From Parachlamydia acanthamoebae (GTDB lineage: Bacteria > Chlamydiota > Chlamydiia > Chlamydiales > Parachlamydiaceae), in the NCBI RefSeq assembly GCF_000875975.1, contig NZ_BAWW01000055.1, positions 1 through 58,022 of the forward strand: DNA of 58,022 nt, read 5' to 3'. Positions 47,302-56,855 of the stretch are shown piece after piece. The translations under genes were made by a program, and so were the position numbers. Every line of letters begins with the position of its first letter. The first letter of the stretch is position 1. A model generated the notes under the pieces. That model did not search any database. It was given only the letters and a program-made list of their open reading frames with translations, and was not told the DNA's origin.

Positions 47302-48291
47302 GTGGCACGCATTGTTCGATTTCATAAAGTTGGTGGACCTGAAGTTTTGCAAATTGACGAAGTAGAAGTTCCCTCTCCCGGTCCTGGTGAAGTGAGAATA
47401 AAAGTGAAGGCTCTCGGCCTCAACCGAGCAGAAGCCATGTTTAGAAGTGGACGCTATTTTTTTCAACCAACATTCCCTTCTCGTATAGGTTACGAAGCCT
47501 CAGGGATTGTCGAATCGGTTGGTCCGGATGTTAAGGATTTCGCACCTGGCGACAGTATTAGTATTGTTCCTGCAGCAGATCAAGGTAAATATGGTGTTTA
47601 TGGTGAAATTGCAATTATCCCCGCACAGTATGCAGTCAAAAATCCTCCATCTTTATCTTTTGAAGAAGCTGCCGCCGTTTGGATGCAATACATGACAGCT
47701 TATGGGGCTCTTAATGATATTGCCGAAATGAAAAAAGACGATTATGTTGTCATCCCAGCCGCTTCTAGCAGCGTTGGCTTAGCAGCCATCCAGCTGTGTA
47801 ACATGGTTGGGGCCATCCCTATCGCTACAACTCGTAAAAGCAATAAGAAGAAAGCTCTGCTGGATGAAGGAGCTGCACATGTTATTGCGACGGAAGAAGA
47901 AGATCTTGCAACAAAGCTAAAAGAGATCACAGGCGGTAAGGGTGCTAGAATCGTATTTGATCCCGTTGGAGGGAAAACTGTGCTTGCTTTAGCGGAAGGA
48001 ATGGCGAATGGCGGTATCTTATTTCAATATGGAGCTCTTAGTCCAGATCCTACCCCATTTCCTTTGATGCCCGCGCTAGCCAAATCTCTTTCTATGCGCG
48101 GATATGTTCTTTTTGAAATTGTGAGTGATCCTGAAAGATTCGAGAGAGCGAAAAAATTTATTCTCAACGGACTCGCCTCTAAAAAATTAAAGCCAGTCAT
48201 CGCCAAGACTTTTCCTCTTGATAAAATTGTGGACGCACATCGATATTTAGAGTCGAATCAACAAATTGGAAAAATTATTGTAACAGTCTAG
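47302..48291 (+). CDS. Zinc-independent MDR-family oxidoreductase (quinone reductase-like)
   Basis: The longest frame starts at 47239, but AAGGAGG lies five bases before a GTG at 47302, and family similarity begins there (VARIVRFHKVGGPEVLQIDE). The 329-residue protein has the MDR catalytic domain (GPGEVRIKVKALGLNRAEAM; GYEASGIVESVGPDV) and the Rossmann loop AASSSVGLAAIQLC. The zinc-binding GHE motif is absent, as in quinone oxidoreductases. Likely an NADPH-dependent reductase. Confidence 0.9.
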   Translation: MARIVRFHKVGGPEVLQIDEVEVPSPGPGEVRIKVKALGLNRAEAMFRSGRYFFQPTFPSRIGYEASGIVESVGPDVKDFAPGDSISIVPAADQGKYGVYGEIAIIPAQYAVKNPPSLSFEEAAAVWMQYMTAYGALNDIAEMKKDDYVVIPAASSSVGLAAIQLCNMVGAIPIATTRKSNKKKALLDEGAAHVIATEEEDLATKLKEITGGKGARIVFDPVGGKTVLALAEGMANGGILFQYGALSPDPTPFPLMPALAKSLSMRGYVLFEIVSDPERFERAKKFILNGLASKKLKPVIAKTFPLDKIVDAHRYLESNQQIGKIIVTV

Positions 48292-48407
48292 AGAGAAAAA
48301 GCGGGGTTAGAAACAGCTTGCAAAAACATATACAAAGTTTTCAGCAAGATTGTATGGCAGCAGAAGCAAAAAGAACAAAAAATTGATTGAAGCCGCTAAA
48401 GTGTTGA

Positions 48408-49915
48408 TTGACCATGACAACTGAGATGATGTTCACCTACCAAACACGCCTTGTGCTGAATGACGAACAAGACAACATCTTGCAACAATACGCGGATTTG
48501 CTCAGCCAAGTAGAACGTTCGTTGTACGCAGAAGTTGCTCAGGGAAAAGCGTCTGCTTCCTGCAAAAATCGGTTTCTGACAAGATTTAATATCACAGCAC
48601 GACAATTTAATGCCTGTCGAGTGAGTTTGGACAGCAAAGTGGAAGGATGTCGAGTTGGACAAGATCGTGCCATTGAGAGTCTTAATCAACAAATCGCTTT
48701 GTTAGACCGAAGGATTCAACTTTTGGAAAAGAAGCCCTCAAAGCAATTTATTCTGCATCAAAAGAGACGGCGCCGAGCGATTTTGTTCCAACGTCGTGAT
48801 TCCATTGAGGAGAGATCGCAAGCAAAAACGCGTCAGGCTCTGCTTTGGAAGTAAAAAGCTATTTAACACTCAATTTTATCTTGAGAAAAATGGGTTTTCC
48901 TCTCATTTGGAATGGAAAAAGGTATGGCAAGAAAGCCGAAATAGCGAGTTTTTTGGCTTGGGATCTAAGGATGAATCTTCAGGCAATCAGACATGTGTGG
49001 CTACCTTACAGAGCAATGAAACGTTGTGTTTGCGCTTGCGCCTTCCCAAAGCCTTGGAGGACAAGCATGGGAAATACCTCTACATCCAGACGTTATGTTC
49101 GCTTACGGCCAACAACAAGTCTTAGCTGCAATGAATAATCCCAAGGGACAGGCGATATCCTATCGCTTTAAAAAAGATGCAAAGAGCTGGAGAGTGTTCA
49201 CTTCGACAGCCCTTCCAAAGGCTGACTGTATTTCACAAGAGGGACTTGGAGTCATTGGAATCGATCTTAACGCCGATCATATCGCCTATATGGAAACAGA
49301 TCGCTTTGGCAAGCCGATAAAATCAAGAATACTTTCTTGGGTTCTTATGGAAAGAGAAAAGAACAGCTTAAAGCGATCACAGGAGATCTCTGCAAGAAGA
49401 TAATCGATCAAGCAAAAGCCACAAAGAAGCCACTTGTCATTGAAAACTTAGATTTTCGAAAGAAAAAGCTCACTTTACAAGACAGTGGAAATAAGAAATT
49501 TTCACGACTGTTATCCGGTTTTGCTTACGGGCTCTTCTTCGCATGTCTCATCGCACGCGCCTTCAAAGAAGGGATTGAGATCTACCGAGTCAATCCGGCA
49601 TTTACCTCAACCATCGGGCGTATCAATTATGCGAAACGCTATGGCCTAAGTATCCATCTTGCAGCAGCTCTTTGCATAGCAAGACGTTACCAAAAATTTT
49701 CTGAAGCACCTTGCTCTTCCCATGGACAAATTCCCGATGGGAAAGGAGGCCATGTCGCTTTTGTTCTACCCGTGAGGAATCGAATAAAACACGTATGGCA
49801 TTTCTGGGGTAGTGTGAAGAAGAAATTAACAACAGTGCTTGTAGCACACTTTCAGGCGATCCATCGATCCTCGAGTCCGCCTATTCCGGCTCTTGCGACA
49901 GCGAATAGCTCCTGA
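48408..49915 (+). pseudogene. IS200/IS605-type TnpB-related protein gene, frameshifted three times
   Basis: Four frames in sequence make up one protein. 48408-48854 begins MTTEMMFTYQTRLVLNDEQD. 48796-49125 has FGSKKLFNTQFYLEKNGF and LGSKDESSGNQTCVATLQ. 49026-49403 has AISYRFKKDAKSWRVFTSTA and VIGIDLNADHIAYMETDRFG. 49337-49915 has LVIENLDFRKKK, NPAFTSTIGRINYAKRYGLS and ALPVRNRIKHVWHFWG. This is the large TnpB-related family that lacks the usual zinc finger. RuvC-like acidic residues are seen as Asp in GIDLNADH and Glu in VIENLDF. No TnpA or hairpin ends were identified. Confidence 0.88.
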
Positions 49916-50028
49916 CTGTTATTGGTGAGATTCCAATATGTGAATCGTTAGCAAAACTGCTTGGCTAGCGTTTTATCATTCAGCTCAGTAAAGAGTAGAT
50001 ATGTATAGATTTTAAGTAGCGGTTTGCA

Positions 50029-51063
50029 CTACTCCCCCCGCGCTTTAGCTATGAAAAGCTGATAAGCCATTTGCTGAATCAAATCACGCGCTGAAATCGA
50101 TTGGCATAAGGGATAACCCTGCCCTGCCAAAAGAAACATGAGATCCATGCGCCCTTTTTGTGCGGCCAATGCTCGCAGTTTTGCCGTAAGAAAATGCTGT
50201 ACAGGATAAGGGAGTACAGCTTTCTTGCCTAGTTCCGCCACGAATCGGTTTTCTATTAGCCGTGCCAATTTTCCAGTGAAAGCCTTAGATAATTTTGTTG
50301 GAGCATTTTCTTCAAGTAAAGCTTTTTTATAGGCCTGGTTTGCTCCGCTTTCGATAGTCGTGACAAATGCCGTTCCCAATTGCGCATACTTTGCTCCCAT
50401 CACAAGAGCCGCTGCGATCCCATAGCCATCCATAATTCCCCCCGCAGCGATTAAAGGCAATTTAACAACCCGCTTTGTTAATGAAAGTAGCACGGATAAG
50501 CTATAGCAAGGATCTGGATTTGAAAAGCATCCTCGATGCCCTCCGGCTTCATAGCCCTGACAAACAATTCCATCACATCCCACTCGTTCCAATAAAATGG
50601 CTTCGCGTGGGTTAGTGGCTGTTCCAAACACTAATATTCCCTGCTTTCTAAAACGTTGAATGATGTCTTCTGAAGGGATCCCAAATGTAAAACTAAAAAC
50701 AGAAATCTTTTCCTCTAATAAAACTTCGACTTGCTCTTCAAAGGCTGGAAGCTTTAGCTCTGTGGGAACTTCTAATGGTTCATCTGTAAGCTCTTTCCAA
50801 AAGGGTTTAATGAATTCGAGAGCTGCTAGTAGGTCAGGGAGGAGAATGTCTTTTTCCAAAACAAAAAGATTCACTCCAAAAGGATGCTTCGTCAACACTT
50901 TCGTTTCCCGAACAACCTTTTGAAGCTCCTCTGGTGTCATATATCCTCCACCTAAAGAGCCTAAAGCGCCTGTATTTGATACCGCAGCAGCTAGCTGAGG
51001 AGTCGCTACACCTCCCATGGGAGCTTGAATCAAAGGAAGTTTAAGGGCTAATCTTTCATCCAT
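50029..51063 (-). CDS. Nitronate monooxygenase
   Basis: The open frame begins at 51123, but the ATG at 51063 starts the conserved protein (MDERLALKLPLIQAPMGGVA). The 344-residue FMN enzyme shows SNTGALGSLGGGYM, CQGYEAGGHRGCF with the catalytic His, LPLIAAGGIMDG and GAKYAQLGTAFVTT. It oxidises toxic alkyl nitronates such as propionate-3-nitronate. It overlaps the upstream epimerase-like gene by 8 bases, so the two form an operon. Confidence 0.92.
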   Translation of the reverse strand: MDERLALKLPLIQAPMGGVATPQLAAAVSNTGALGSLGGGYMTPEELQKVVRETKVLTKHPFGVNLFVLEKDILLPDLLAALEFIKPFWKELTDEPLEVPTELKLPAFEEQVEVLLEEKISVFSFTFGIPSEDIIQRFRKQGILVFGTATNPREAILLERVGCDGIVCQGYEAGGHRGCFSNPDPCYSLSVLLSLTKRVVKLPLIAAGGIMDGYGIAAALVMGAKYAQLGTAFVTTIESGANQAYKKALLEENAPTKLSKAFTGKLARLIENRFVAELGKKAVLPYPVQHFLTAKLRALAAQKGRMDLMFLLAGQGYPLCQSISARDLIQQMAYQLFIAKARGE

Positions 51064-51976
51064 CTTGTTTAATCCATTCAAAAAGTCTAGGTTTGAAGTG
51101 TAATTCTTTTTTAGCTTTTGCATTTGATGCCGCCCGCAATTTTGTTGCGTAATAAACAGAGTCAGCCCCTCTTAGCTTAAATCCTTCCTTTTCTGAAATG
51201 AAAGGAGGAGCGGCCGCTTTTAAATACTTTGCGAAAGCAGGTAGCCATTCACGCATAGGTGACGGGTGATCATTTACAACATTATAAACTCCTGGCACAC
51301 TTTTAATAGCAGACACAATAGCATGAGCAGCATCTTCAATATGTACAAAATTCCACACCCCCTCTCCCGCCCCAATAATGGGGAACTGCTGCTTCCGAAT
51401 TTGCTCTGCAACATCACCTTCTGGATTAAACCATGTCCCAAGTCCATAAAAAAAACCAAATCGCAATGCGACTCCTTCTAAGGAACTTGCTTTAAAGAGA
51501 CGTTTTTCAATTTCTTCATATAACCGTACGCCCGCAGCAATTCCAGGTGATGCTTGAAAAGCCATCGATGTATTTTCATCGGCCATTCCCTCGCCAGGCT
51601 CATACCAAAATCCGCTTGATTGCGCTATATAACGCTTCACACCCTGTTGCACAGCAGCCGTCAAGAGATTAGCCCCACCTTCCATTCGAATCTGTGCGTC
51701 TAATAGAGCTGCTTGACGCATGGATTCCGGTGTATATTCTTTAGGTAAACGTGTTAACATATCGATCACAATCGTTGGTTTAACATCACTCAAAACCGCA
51801 GCTACCGCCTCTGTATTTAAAACATCCAAAATCACAGGCTTTGCTCCCTCTTTGGCTAACTTAGCAGAACGCTCTTTCGACAAAGTTATTCCATAAACTT
51901 CATAGCCTTCTTTTAAAAGTTCTTTAGCTAAAGGTTGTCCAATCGCCCCTGTAGCACCAGCAATCAAAATCTTCAT
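51056..51976 (-). CDS. NAD-dependent epimerase/dehydratase-like protein
   Basis: An extended SDR of 306 residues with the loop ILIAGATGAIGQPLAKELL at the N-terminus and typical blocks DVLNTEAVAAVL, RYIAQSSGFWYEPG and NFVHIEDAAHAIV. Substrate unknown. It is the first gene of the two-gene operon with nitronate monooxygenase. Confidence 0.88.
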   Translation of the reverse strand: MKILIAGATGAIGQPLAKELLKEGYEVYGITLSKERSAKLAKEGAKPVILDVLNTEAVAAVLSDVKPTIVIDMLTRLPKEYTPESMRQAALLDAQIRMEGGANLLTAAVQQGVKRYIAQSSGFWYEPGEGMADENTSMAFQASPGIAAGVRLYEEIEKRLFKASSLEGVALRFGFFYGLGTWFNPEGDVAEQIRKQQFPIIGAGEGVWNFVHIEDAAHAIVSAIKSVPGVYNVVNDHPSPMREWLPAFAKYLKAAAPPFISEKEGFKLRGADSVYYATKLRAASNAKAKKELHFKPRLFEWIKQDG

Positions 51977-52061
51977 GAAAAACCTCTTTCTAAAAATAAC
52001 TTACATTTCTTATGAATGATCTTTTCAGATTATAAAGAAAAATACAACTTTTGGAGAAATG

Positions 52062-52757
52062 ATGAGCTATAAAATTCGAAAAAGTCATGAGCGTAAATTT
52101 TTCGATCATGGTTGGTTAAAAACATTCCATACGTTTTCATTTGCACACTATTACGACCCAAATTTTATGGGATTTAGAAGCCTACGTGTGATCAATGAAG
52201 ATCGGGTTGCTCCAGGCAACGGATTTCCCATGCACCATCATGAAAATATGGAAATTATTAGCATTGTGCTAGAAGGAAGTCTTGCTCATCGAGATAGCAT
52301 GGGAACAGAATCTGTCATTCATGCCAATGATATTCAACAAATGAGTGCAGGCACTGGAGTTAATCATAGCGAATACAATCCTTCAAGCACTGAACCTGTG
52401 CATTTTTTACAAATTTGGATTTTGCCAAATCAGGAAAACATTCAGCCTCGTTACCAACAAATGCCACTGCCCACCAGTCTAAATGAATGGATATTAATTG
52501 CCTCTGAAAACGGACAACAAAATTCCATTAAAATTCAACAAGATGTGATGCTTTATACCGCCTCACTCGAAATTGGAAAATCCTTTGAAAAAAATATTCC
52601 TGATCATCGTTATGGTTGGATACAAGTCATTGAAGGTGAATTATCTTTAAATGCAGATACCATTCAATCAGGCGATGGCGTTGCCATTAATCCCGATACA
52701 AACTTAATATTAAAAGCAATAAAACCATCACGCATTTTATTTTTTGATATGAATTAA
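52062..52757 (+). CDS. Pirin-family cupin protein (YhaK/quercetinase-like)
   Basis: The second of two ATGs is chosen because GGAG lies five bases before it, but only two before the first. The 231-residue bicupin shows the pirin signature: HGWLKTFHTFSFAHYYDPNF, NGFPMHHHENMEIISIVLEG with the metal His cluster and Glu, and QQMSAGTGVNHSEYN. Bacterial members act as quercetin dioxygenases or redox sensors. Likely metal-binding and cytosolic. Confidence 0.92.
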   Translation: MSYKIRKSHERKFFDHGWLKTFHTFSFAHYYDPNFMGFRSLRVINEDRVAPGNGFPMHHHENMEIISIVLEGSLAHRDSMGTESVIHANDIQQMSAGTGVNHSEYNPSSTEPVHFLQIWILPNQENIQPRYQQMPLPTSLNEWILIASENGQQNSIKIQQDVMLYTASLEIGKSFEKNIPDHRYGWIQVIEGELSLNADTIQSGDGVAINPDTNLILKAIKPSRILFFDMN

Positions 52758-52867
52758 ATTGATTAATTAATTTCTTTAAACTAAATTAAAATGATAAGGG
52801 ATCTTATTTGAAAATAATTGAGTATTATGAAGCATTTAAATAAATAGCTCTATTTATGAGGTGTTTT

Positions 52868-53872
52868 ATGACTAGCAAATATTTTTTTAGTCTAGATTCG
52901 ATTAAGCCTCAAATCAATAATTCTGGTGGAAGTCTAATACATGTCACTTCAAATGAAACCCCCGGCTTTGTCAACATTTCGTTTGCCAGCCTAAAGTTAA
53001 ATCCAAGAGGGTCCACAGAACCTATCTGGCATACAAATGCGAATAAAATCGGCTATTGCACAGAAGGTGAAGTTTTGGTGCAAATGCGCACCCCTGATCA
53101 AGCGGAAGAATTTACAGTGCAAGCAGGGGAAATCTTCTTTATTCCTCAAGGATACATACACCGTGTAGAAAACATCAGTCAAAAAAATAGTGTCATTCAA
53201 TTCGCATTAAATCATACACATCCAGAAACAATGCGTATTTCGAAAGCGATCGGATCTCTTGCAGATAGCGTCTTTAACTCTACATTTAATACCTCGTCTA
53301 ATTTTGTTGATGGTCTTAAAAAAACACAAAATAATGAACTGATTAAAGTACTTTCTCAGTCATCTCATCCACAAACAAATGGAAAGAATGAGTATAAATT
53401 TGACATCAAAGATAGCAATAAACCGATATTAACCAAGGGTGGCTATCTTCAAATTGGAACAAAATCTACTCTGCCCAAACTAGAAGGATTGGGCATTTTG
53501 GGATTTGGATTGAATCCAAAAGGAATTGTCGAACCTCACTGGCATACAAATGCGGGTGAGCTTGTTTTTATTGTGAAGGGGAAAACTCGTATTACAGTAC
53601 TTTCACCTGATGGACAATTAAATGTCATGGAGGTGAATGGCGGACAAGGCGCTTTTGCTCCGGCATCCCATTTTCATAATATCGAAAATGTCGGTTCAGA
53701 AAATGTGGAAGTGATTGCCTTCTTTAGCCATGCAACTCCAGACTATATTGGAATTGGTGAAGTGATCGGTTCCTACTCAAACGAAGTTCTAGGATCTATT
53801 TTCAATGTGTCCCCAAGCTATTTCGATGCATTCAAAAAAGAAGAAGAACCTCTCGTGATTGTGCCTATCTAA
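52868..53872 (+). CDS. Bicupin protein (oxalate decarboxylase/germin-like)
   Basis: The start at 52868 follows GAGGTG; an ATG at 52856 lacks a site. The 334-residue protein has two homologous cupin halves. The second keeps a full metal site (EPHWHTNAGE with His-x-His and Glu, then SHFHNIEN with the last His). In the first half the same positions read EPIWHTNANK, losing the first His and the Glu. Each half ends in a similar segment (IGSLADSVFNSTFN; IGSYSNEVLGSIFN). Likely one active Mn or Fe site; oxalate decarboxylation is possible but unproven. Confidence 0.85.
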   Translation: MTSKYFFSLDSIKPQINNSGGSLIHVTSNETPGFVNISFASLKLNPRGSTEPIWHTNANKIGYCTEGEVLVQMRTPDQAEEFTVQAGEIFFIPQGYIHRVENISQKNSVIQFALNHTHPETMRISKAIGSLADSVFNSTFNTSSNFVDGLKKTQNNELIKVLSQSSHPQTNGKNEYKFDIKDSNKPILTKGGYLQIGTKSTLPKLEGLGILGFGLNPKGIVEPHWHTNAGELVFIVKGKTRITVLSPDGQLNVMEVNGGQGAFAPASHFHNIENVGSENVEVIAFFSHATPDYIGIGEVIGSYSNEVLGSIFNVSPSYFDAFKKEEEPLVIVPI

Positions 53873-53887
53873 TTGTAGCAATCTGCA

Positions 53888-53905
53888 GGCGGGTTATCTC
53901 CCGCC
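53888..53905 (+). terminator. Hairpin after the bicupin gene
   Basis: GGCGGG/CCCGCC with a six-base loop, 15 bp after the stop codon. The T run is weak. Confidence 0.5.
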
Positions 53906-54043
53906 CCTCCATTTAATTTGGCCATTCTTATCTCTTTAAGGACTGATTCGGGCCACATTTACTCGTCTTTTATGGTTACTCTTTTACAAAACATCGTCTT
54001 GGTCTATATAGACTGAAAAATACCCATTTTGTAGGAGCAGTGA

Positions 54044-54799
54044 ATGACTAAAAAACTTGAAGGAAAAATTGCAGTAATTACTGGTGGAAATAGTGGACTT
54101 GGTTTTGCCACAGCGCAATTGTTTGTTGAAGAAGGGGCTTATGTCTATATTACAGGACGTAGACAAAAAGAATTGGATGCAGCCGTTGAACGCATTGGTT
54201 ACAACGTTAAAGGAATACAGGGCGACGTCTCCAATCTAGAGGATCTTGACCGGTTATACGCCACTGTCAAGGAAGAAAGTGGTCACATCGATATCCTTTT
54301 TGCGAATGCCGGGACAGGAGAATTCGCTTCCTTAGAAAACATAACCGAACAACATTACGATAAAATTTTTGACACAAATGTAAAGGGATTACTTTTTAGT
54401 GTGCAAAAATCGCTCTTCCTAATGCGTGAAGGCGGTTCAATTATCTTAAATGCTTCTATGGTAAGCTCAAAAGGGATCGAGGCTTTTAGCGTCTATTGCG
54501 CAAGTAAAGCAGCCATACGCTCATTTGCACGTTGCTGGATCCTTGACCTAAAGAAACGAAAAATTCGGGTAAACGTGATAAGCCCAGGCACGGTCCCCAC
54601 TGAAGGCTATAGCAATGCCTTAAAATTAACCGCACAGCAAATTAGCCAATATGAATCTCAAACAGCCGTAGTGACGCCTTTGGGGCGAGTAGGCAAACCA
54701 GAAGAGGTCGCAAAGCCTGTTTTATTTCTTGCAACCGATGACAGCAGCTACATTACAGGCATTGAACTATTTGTAGATGGTGGTTTTGCACAAATTTAA
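54044..54799 (+). CDS. Short-chain dehydrogenase/reductase
   Basis: A 251-residue classical SDR with a good ribosome-binding site (AGGAGCAGTGAATG). Motifs are TGGNSGLGFATAQL, FANAGTGEF, the Ser in LNASMVSSKG, catalytic YCASKAAIRSFA and the C-terminal SSYITGIELFVDGGFAQI. The residues after the loop (TGRRQKELD) suggest NADP(H). A decayed relative follows 8 bp downstream. Confidence 0.93.
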   Translation: MTKKLEGKIAVITGGNSGLGFATAQLFVEEGAYVYITGRRQKELDAAVERIGYNVKGIQGDVSNLEDLDRLYATVKEESGHIDILFANAGTGEFASLENITEQHYDKIFDTNVKGLLFSVQKSLFLMREGGSIILNASMVSSKGIEAFSVYCASKAAIRSFARCWILDLKKRKIRVNVISPGTVPTEGYSNALKLTAQQISQYESQTAVVTPLGRVGKPEEVAKPVLFLATDDSSYITGIELFVDGGFAQI

Positions 54800-54807
54800 A
54801 AAATGAT

Positions 54808-55302
54808 ATGAACATAATAAAAAAACTCAAAGATAAAGTCGCTTTAATTACGTGGAGGTCGCGTGGCATTGGTGCAGTGATCACTAAAAGGTTGGCTGAA
54901 GAAGGTGCAAATATTGCCATTAGCCATTCTAATTCAAGCCGATCAGTATAAGTATTTTGGGAAACTCAATATCCTCGTCAACAATGCCGAGATATTTCTC
55001 CCTGAGACTCTCGGAAATTTTGAATTAGATCTTAAAGCTTTGGCACGTCAACAAATCATCCATGTCGATGGTGTTGTCACAGCTGTAGGACGACTGTCCA
55101 TTCATGAAGGCTGGCTCTGTAGGGGTAAACCCAGGAAATGTTGACTAATGTGCCACAAGCGGCTTTGATTGGATATACAAGAGGATGGGCTCGAGATCTC
55201 GCTCCTAAAGAAATCACCGTTAACATTGTTCAACCGATCTCATTAAAACATAGATGAACCCCGACAATACTGATTTCGCAAGCATTAACGATGCCCATTC
55301 CT
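54808..55302 (+). pseudogene. Decayed SDR gene
   Basis: A second SDR begins MNIIKKLKDKVALIT, but its cofactor loop reads TWRSRGIG in place of TGGSRGIG. It stops after GANIAISHS, resumes with a deletion as FGKLNILVNNAEIF, again as ALIGYTRGWARDLAPKEITV, and ends in a broken ..IKT*MNPDNTDFAS. The YxxxK region is deleted. It differs from its intact neighbour, so it is a separate SDR lost by decay. Confidence 0.88.
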
Positions 55303-55505
55303 AGTCCAAAGCCTGGATAGACCCATTCAGCTAAAGCTATGTTTTCTCGTTCCGTTGAACCTTTCCCAGCGGCTTGTGCTAGCGTATGTTGAGGGGTAGA
55401 AGCTAAGAAAACTCCAGGGGCTAATTCTATCGGAAGTTGATGGAAGAGAGAGCTATCTATAAAGCATCTATCGTCAAAGGCAAACTGGTCACGGCTAGAC
55501 TTCAT
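55230..55505 (-). CDS. Truncated hypothetical gene
   Basis: AAGGAGTTTCAATG gives a strong start at 55505 (MKSSRDQFAFDDRCFIDSSL). The first 65 residues look protein-like (LFHQLPIELAPGVFLAST). The last part reads antisense through the SDR remnant, so the gene's true 3' end has been lost. No family is recognised. It may be the head of a gene cut when the plasmid-like segment joined the chromosome here. Confidence 0.4.
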   Translation of the reverse strand: MKSSRDQFAFDDRCFIDSSLFHQLPIELAPGVFLASTPQHTLAQAAGKGSTERENIALAEWVYPGFGLGMGIVNACEISIVGVHLCFNEIG

Positions 55506-55568
55506 TGAAACTCCTTGGTGCATTGTGTATTATCGTATTACAGTCACATTCTCATACATAGATTGACT

Positions 55569-56762
55569 CTATTCAAATAAGGAACTTGGAGCTGTTGATA
55601 AAAATGACTTTAGTGGGATTCCTTGATCTCCGACCAACAAAATTCTATCTGGATTAAATTGTTTTACAAAAGAATCTATTCCCGAGTTTTGGATAGACTC
55701 TTGATTACTCTTAACCTCTATGGCAATGAGCTTGTCCCCTAATTGAAGGACAAAATCGACCTCTTTATCTCCTTCTCTCCAATAGAAAAGTTCTATTTGT
55801 GTTCCTCGAATGCTATTAAGCAAGTGCGCCCCTACAGCCGATTCGACAAGCCTGCCTAAAAAGACTTTATCCGACATAGCTTCAAAAAAGTTTTTCCCAG
55901 ATTGCGCGCTCATAAGAGCGTTATTGTAAACGGCAAATTTAGGGCTAGATCCTTTTCTTCTTACATTCTGATTCGCAAATTTCTGTAATCCAGTAAGAAG
56001 CCCAGCACCATTAAGTAAATCTAAATAGTGCGCCAAAGTAGTCGAATTACCAGCATCTTGCAATTCGCCAAGCATTTTATTATATGAAAGAATTTGCCCT
56101 GAGTAATGGCATCCCAACTGAAAAAGCCTTCTCAATAAAGCTGGCTTATTTACTTGGCTCATCAATAAAATATCGCGAGAAATCGTTGTTTCTATAATAG
56201 ATTCGGTAATGTAGTTAGTCCAACGCTCTGGATTTTTTTCATCGGCAAGAGGAGCCGCTCCAGGATAGCCACCAAAATAAAGATAACGTTCTAAAGACCA
56301 TCCAAAGATTTCATGCATTTCTTTAAAGGACCAATGGGTAATAGGGATAGTCTCAAATCTACCAGCAAGGCTTTCAGACAATCCTTTTTGCATTAGCCAA
56401 GGCGAAGAACCAAGAACCATTACAGACAGATCAATCCCAGAAGCAGTATCTTGATCCCAAAGAAGTTTGACCATATCTGACCAATGAGGAATCTTCTGAA
56501 TTTCATCTACAATTAGGAGGGCTTTTCCTTCAGATTTTGCTAGTTCCCTGGCAACATCCCATTGCTGTCTTAACCAAGAGACATCTTGAAGTGTAGCAAG
56601 GTCGGCTGTGATATATCGGCTTGGTATTCTCAATCCGTCTGCCACTTGACGCGCTAACGTTGTTTTTCCAACCTGCCGAGGACCTATAAGAGACTGGATA
56701 AAGCGACGAGGCTCTTGAACCCTTTTCAATAGCAACTCAAAGGAAGGTCTTTTTTTCATCAT
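55569..56762 (-). CDS. AAA+ ATPase with DUF4143 nuclease-like domain
   Basis: The 397-residue protein has Walker A Gly27-PRQVGK-Thr34, Walker B ALLIVDEIQKIPHW, and the C-terminal DUF4143 region with a PD-(D/E)xK-like core (EVDFVLQLGDKLIAIEVKSN). Such AAA_14/DUF4143 proteins are frequent in mobile and host-associated genomes, and their function is not settled. Three palindromes abut the start codon (56767-56830) and could regulate it. No good ribosome-binding site is visible. Confidence 0.9.
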   Translation of the reverse strand: MMKKRPSFELLLKRVQEPRRFIQSLIGPRQVGKTTLARQVADGLRIPSRYITADLATLQDVSWLRQQWDVARELAKSEGKALLIVDEIQKIPHWSDMVKLLWDQDTASGIDLSVMVLGSSPWLMQKGLSESLAGRFETIPITHWSFKEMHEIFGWSLERYLYFGGYPGAAPLADEKNPERWTNYITESIIETTISRDILLMSQVNKPALLRRLFQLGCHYSGQILSYNKMLGELQDAGNSTTLAHYLDLLNGAGLLTGLQKFANQNVRRKGSSPKFAVYNNALMSAQSGKNFFEAMSDKVFLGRLVESAVGAHLLNSIRGTQIELFYWREGDKEVDFVLQLGDKLIAIEVKSNQESIQNSGIDSFVKQFNPDRILLVGDQGIPLKSFLSTAPSSLFE

Positions 56763-56766
56763 GGAT

Positions 56767-56830
56767 TTACTCAGCGCATTGATTAAATTTACTCAGTGTT
56801 TTGAGTAATTTTACTCAATGCATTGAGTAA
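56767..56830. promoter_or_regulatory. Three tandem 20-bp palindromes at 22-bp period (operator array or iterons)
   Basis: The units start at 56767, 56789 and 56811, exactly 22 bp apart. The third is a perfect palindrome, TTACTCAATGCATTGAGTAA. The second reads TTACTCAGTGTTTTGAGTAA and the first TTACTCAGCGCATTGATTAA, both keeping the TTACTCA/TGAGTAA arms. They lie between the DUF4143 ATPase start and the end of the DnaB-like gene. They are either a cooperative operator for the ATPase or replication iterons. Confidence 0.8.
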
Positions 56831-56855
56831 AGTCAAGATCTACTGTATTACAGTA

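Noticed and set aside
54905-55144. 79-codon frame as a separate gene
   Set aside because: It is the middle part of the decayed SDR at 54808-55302.
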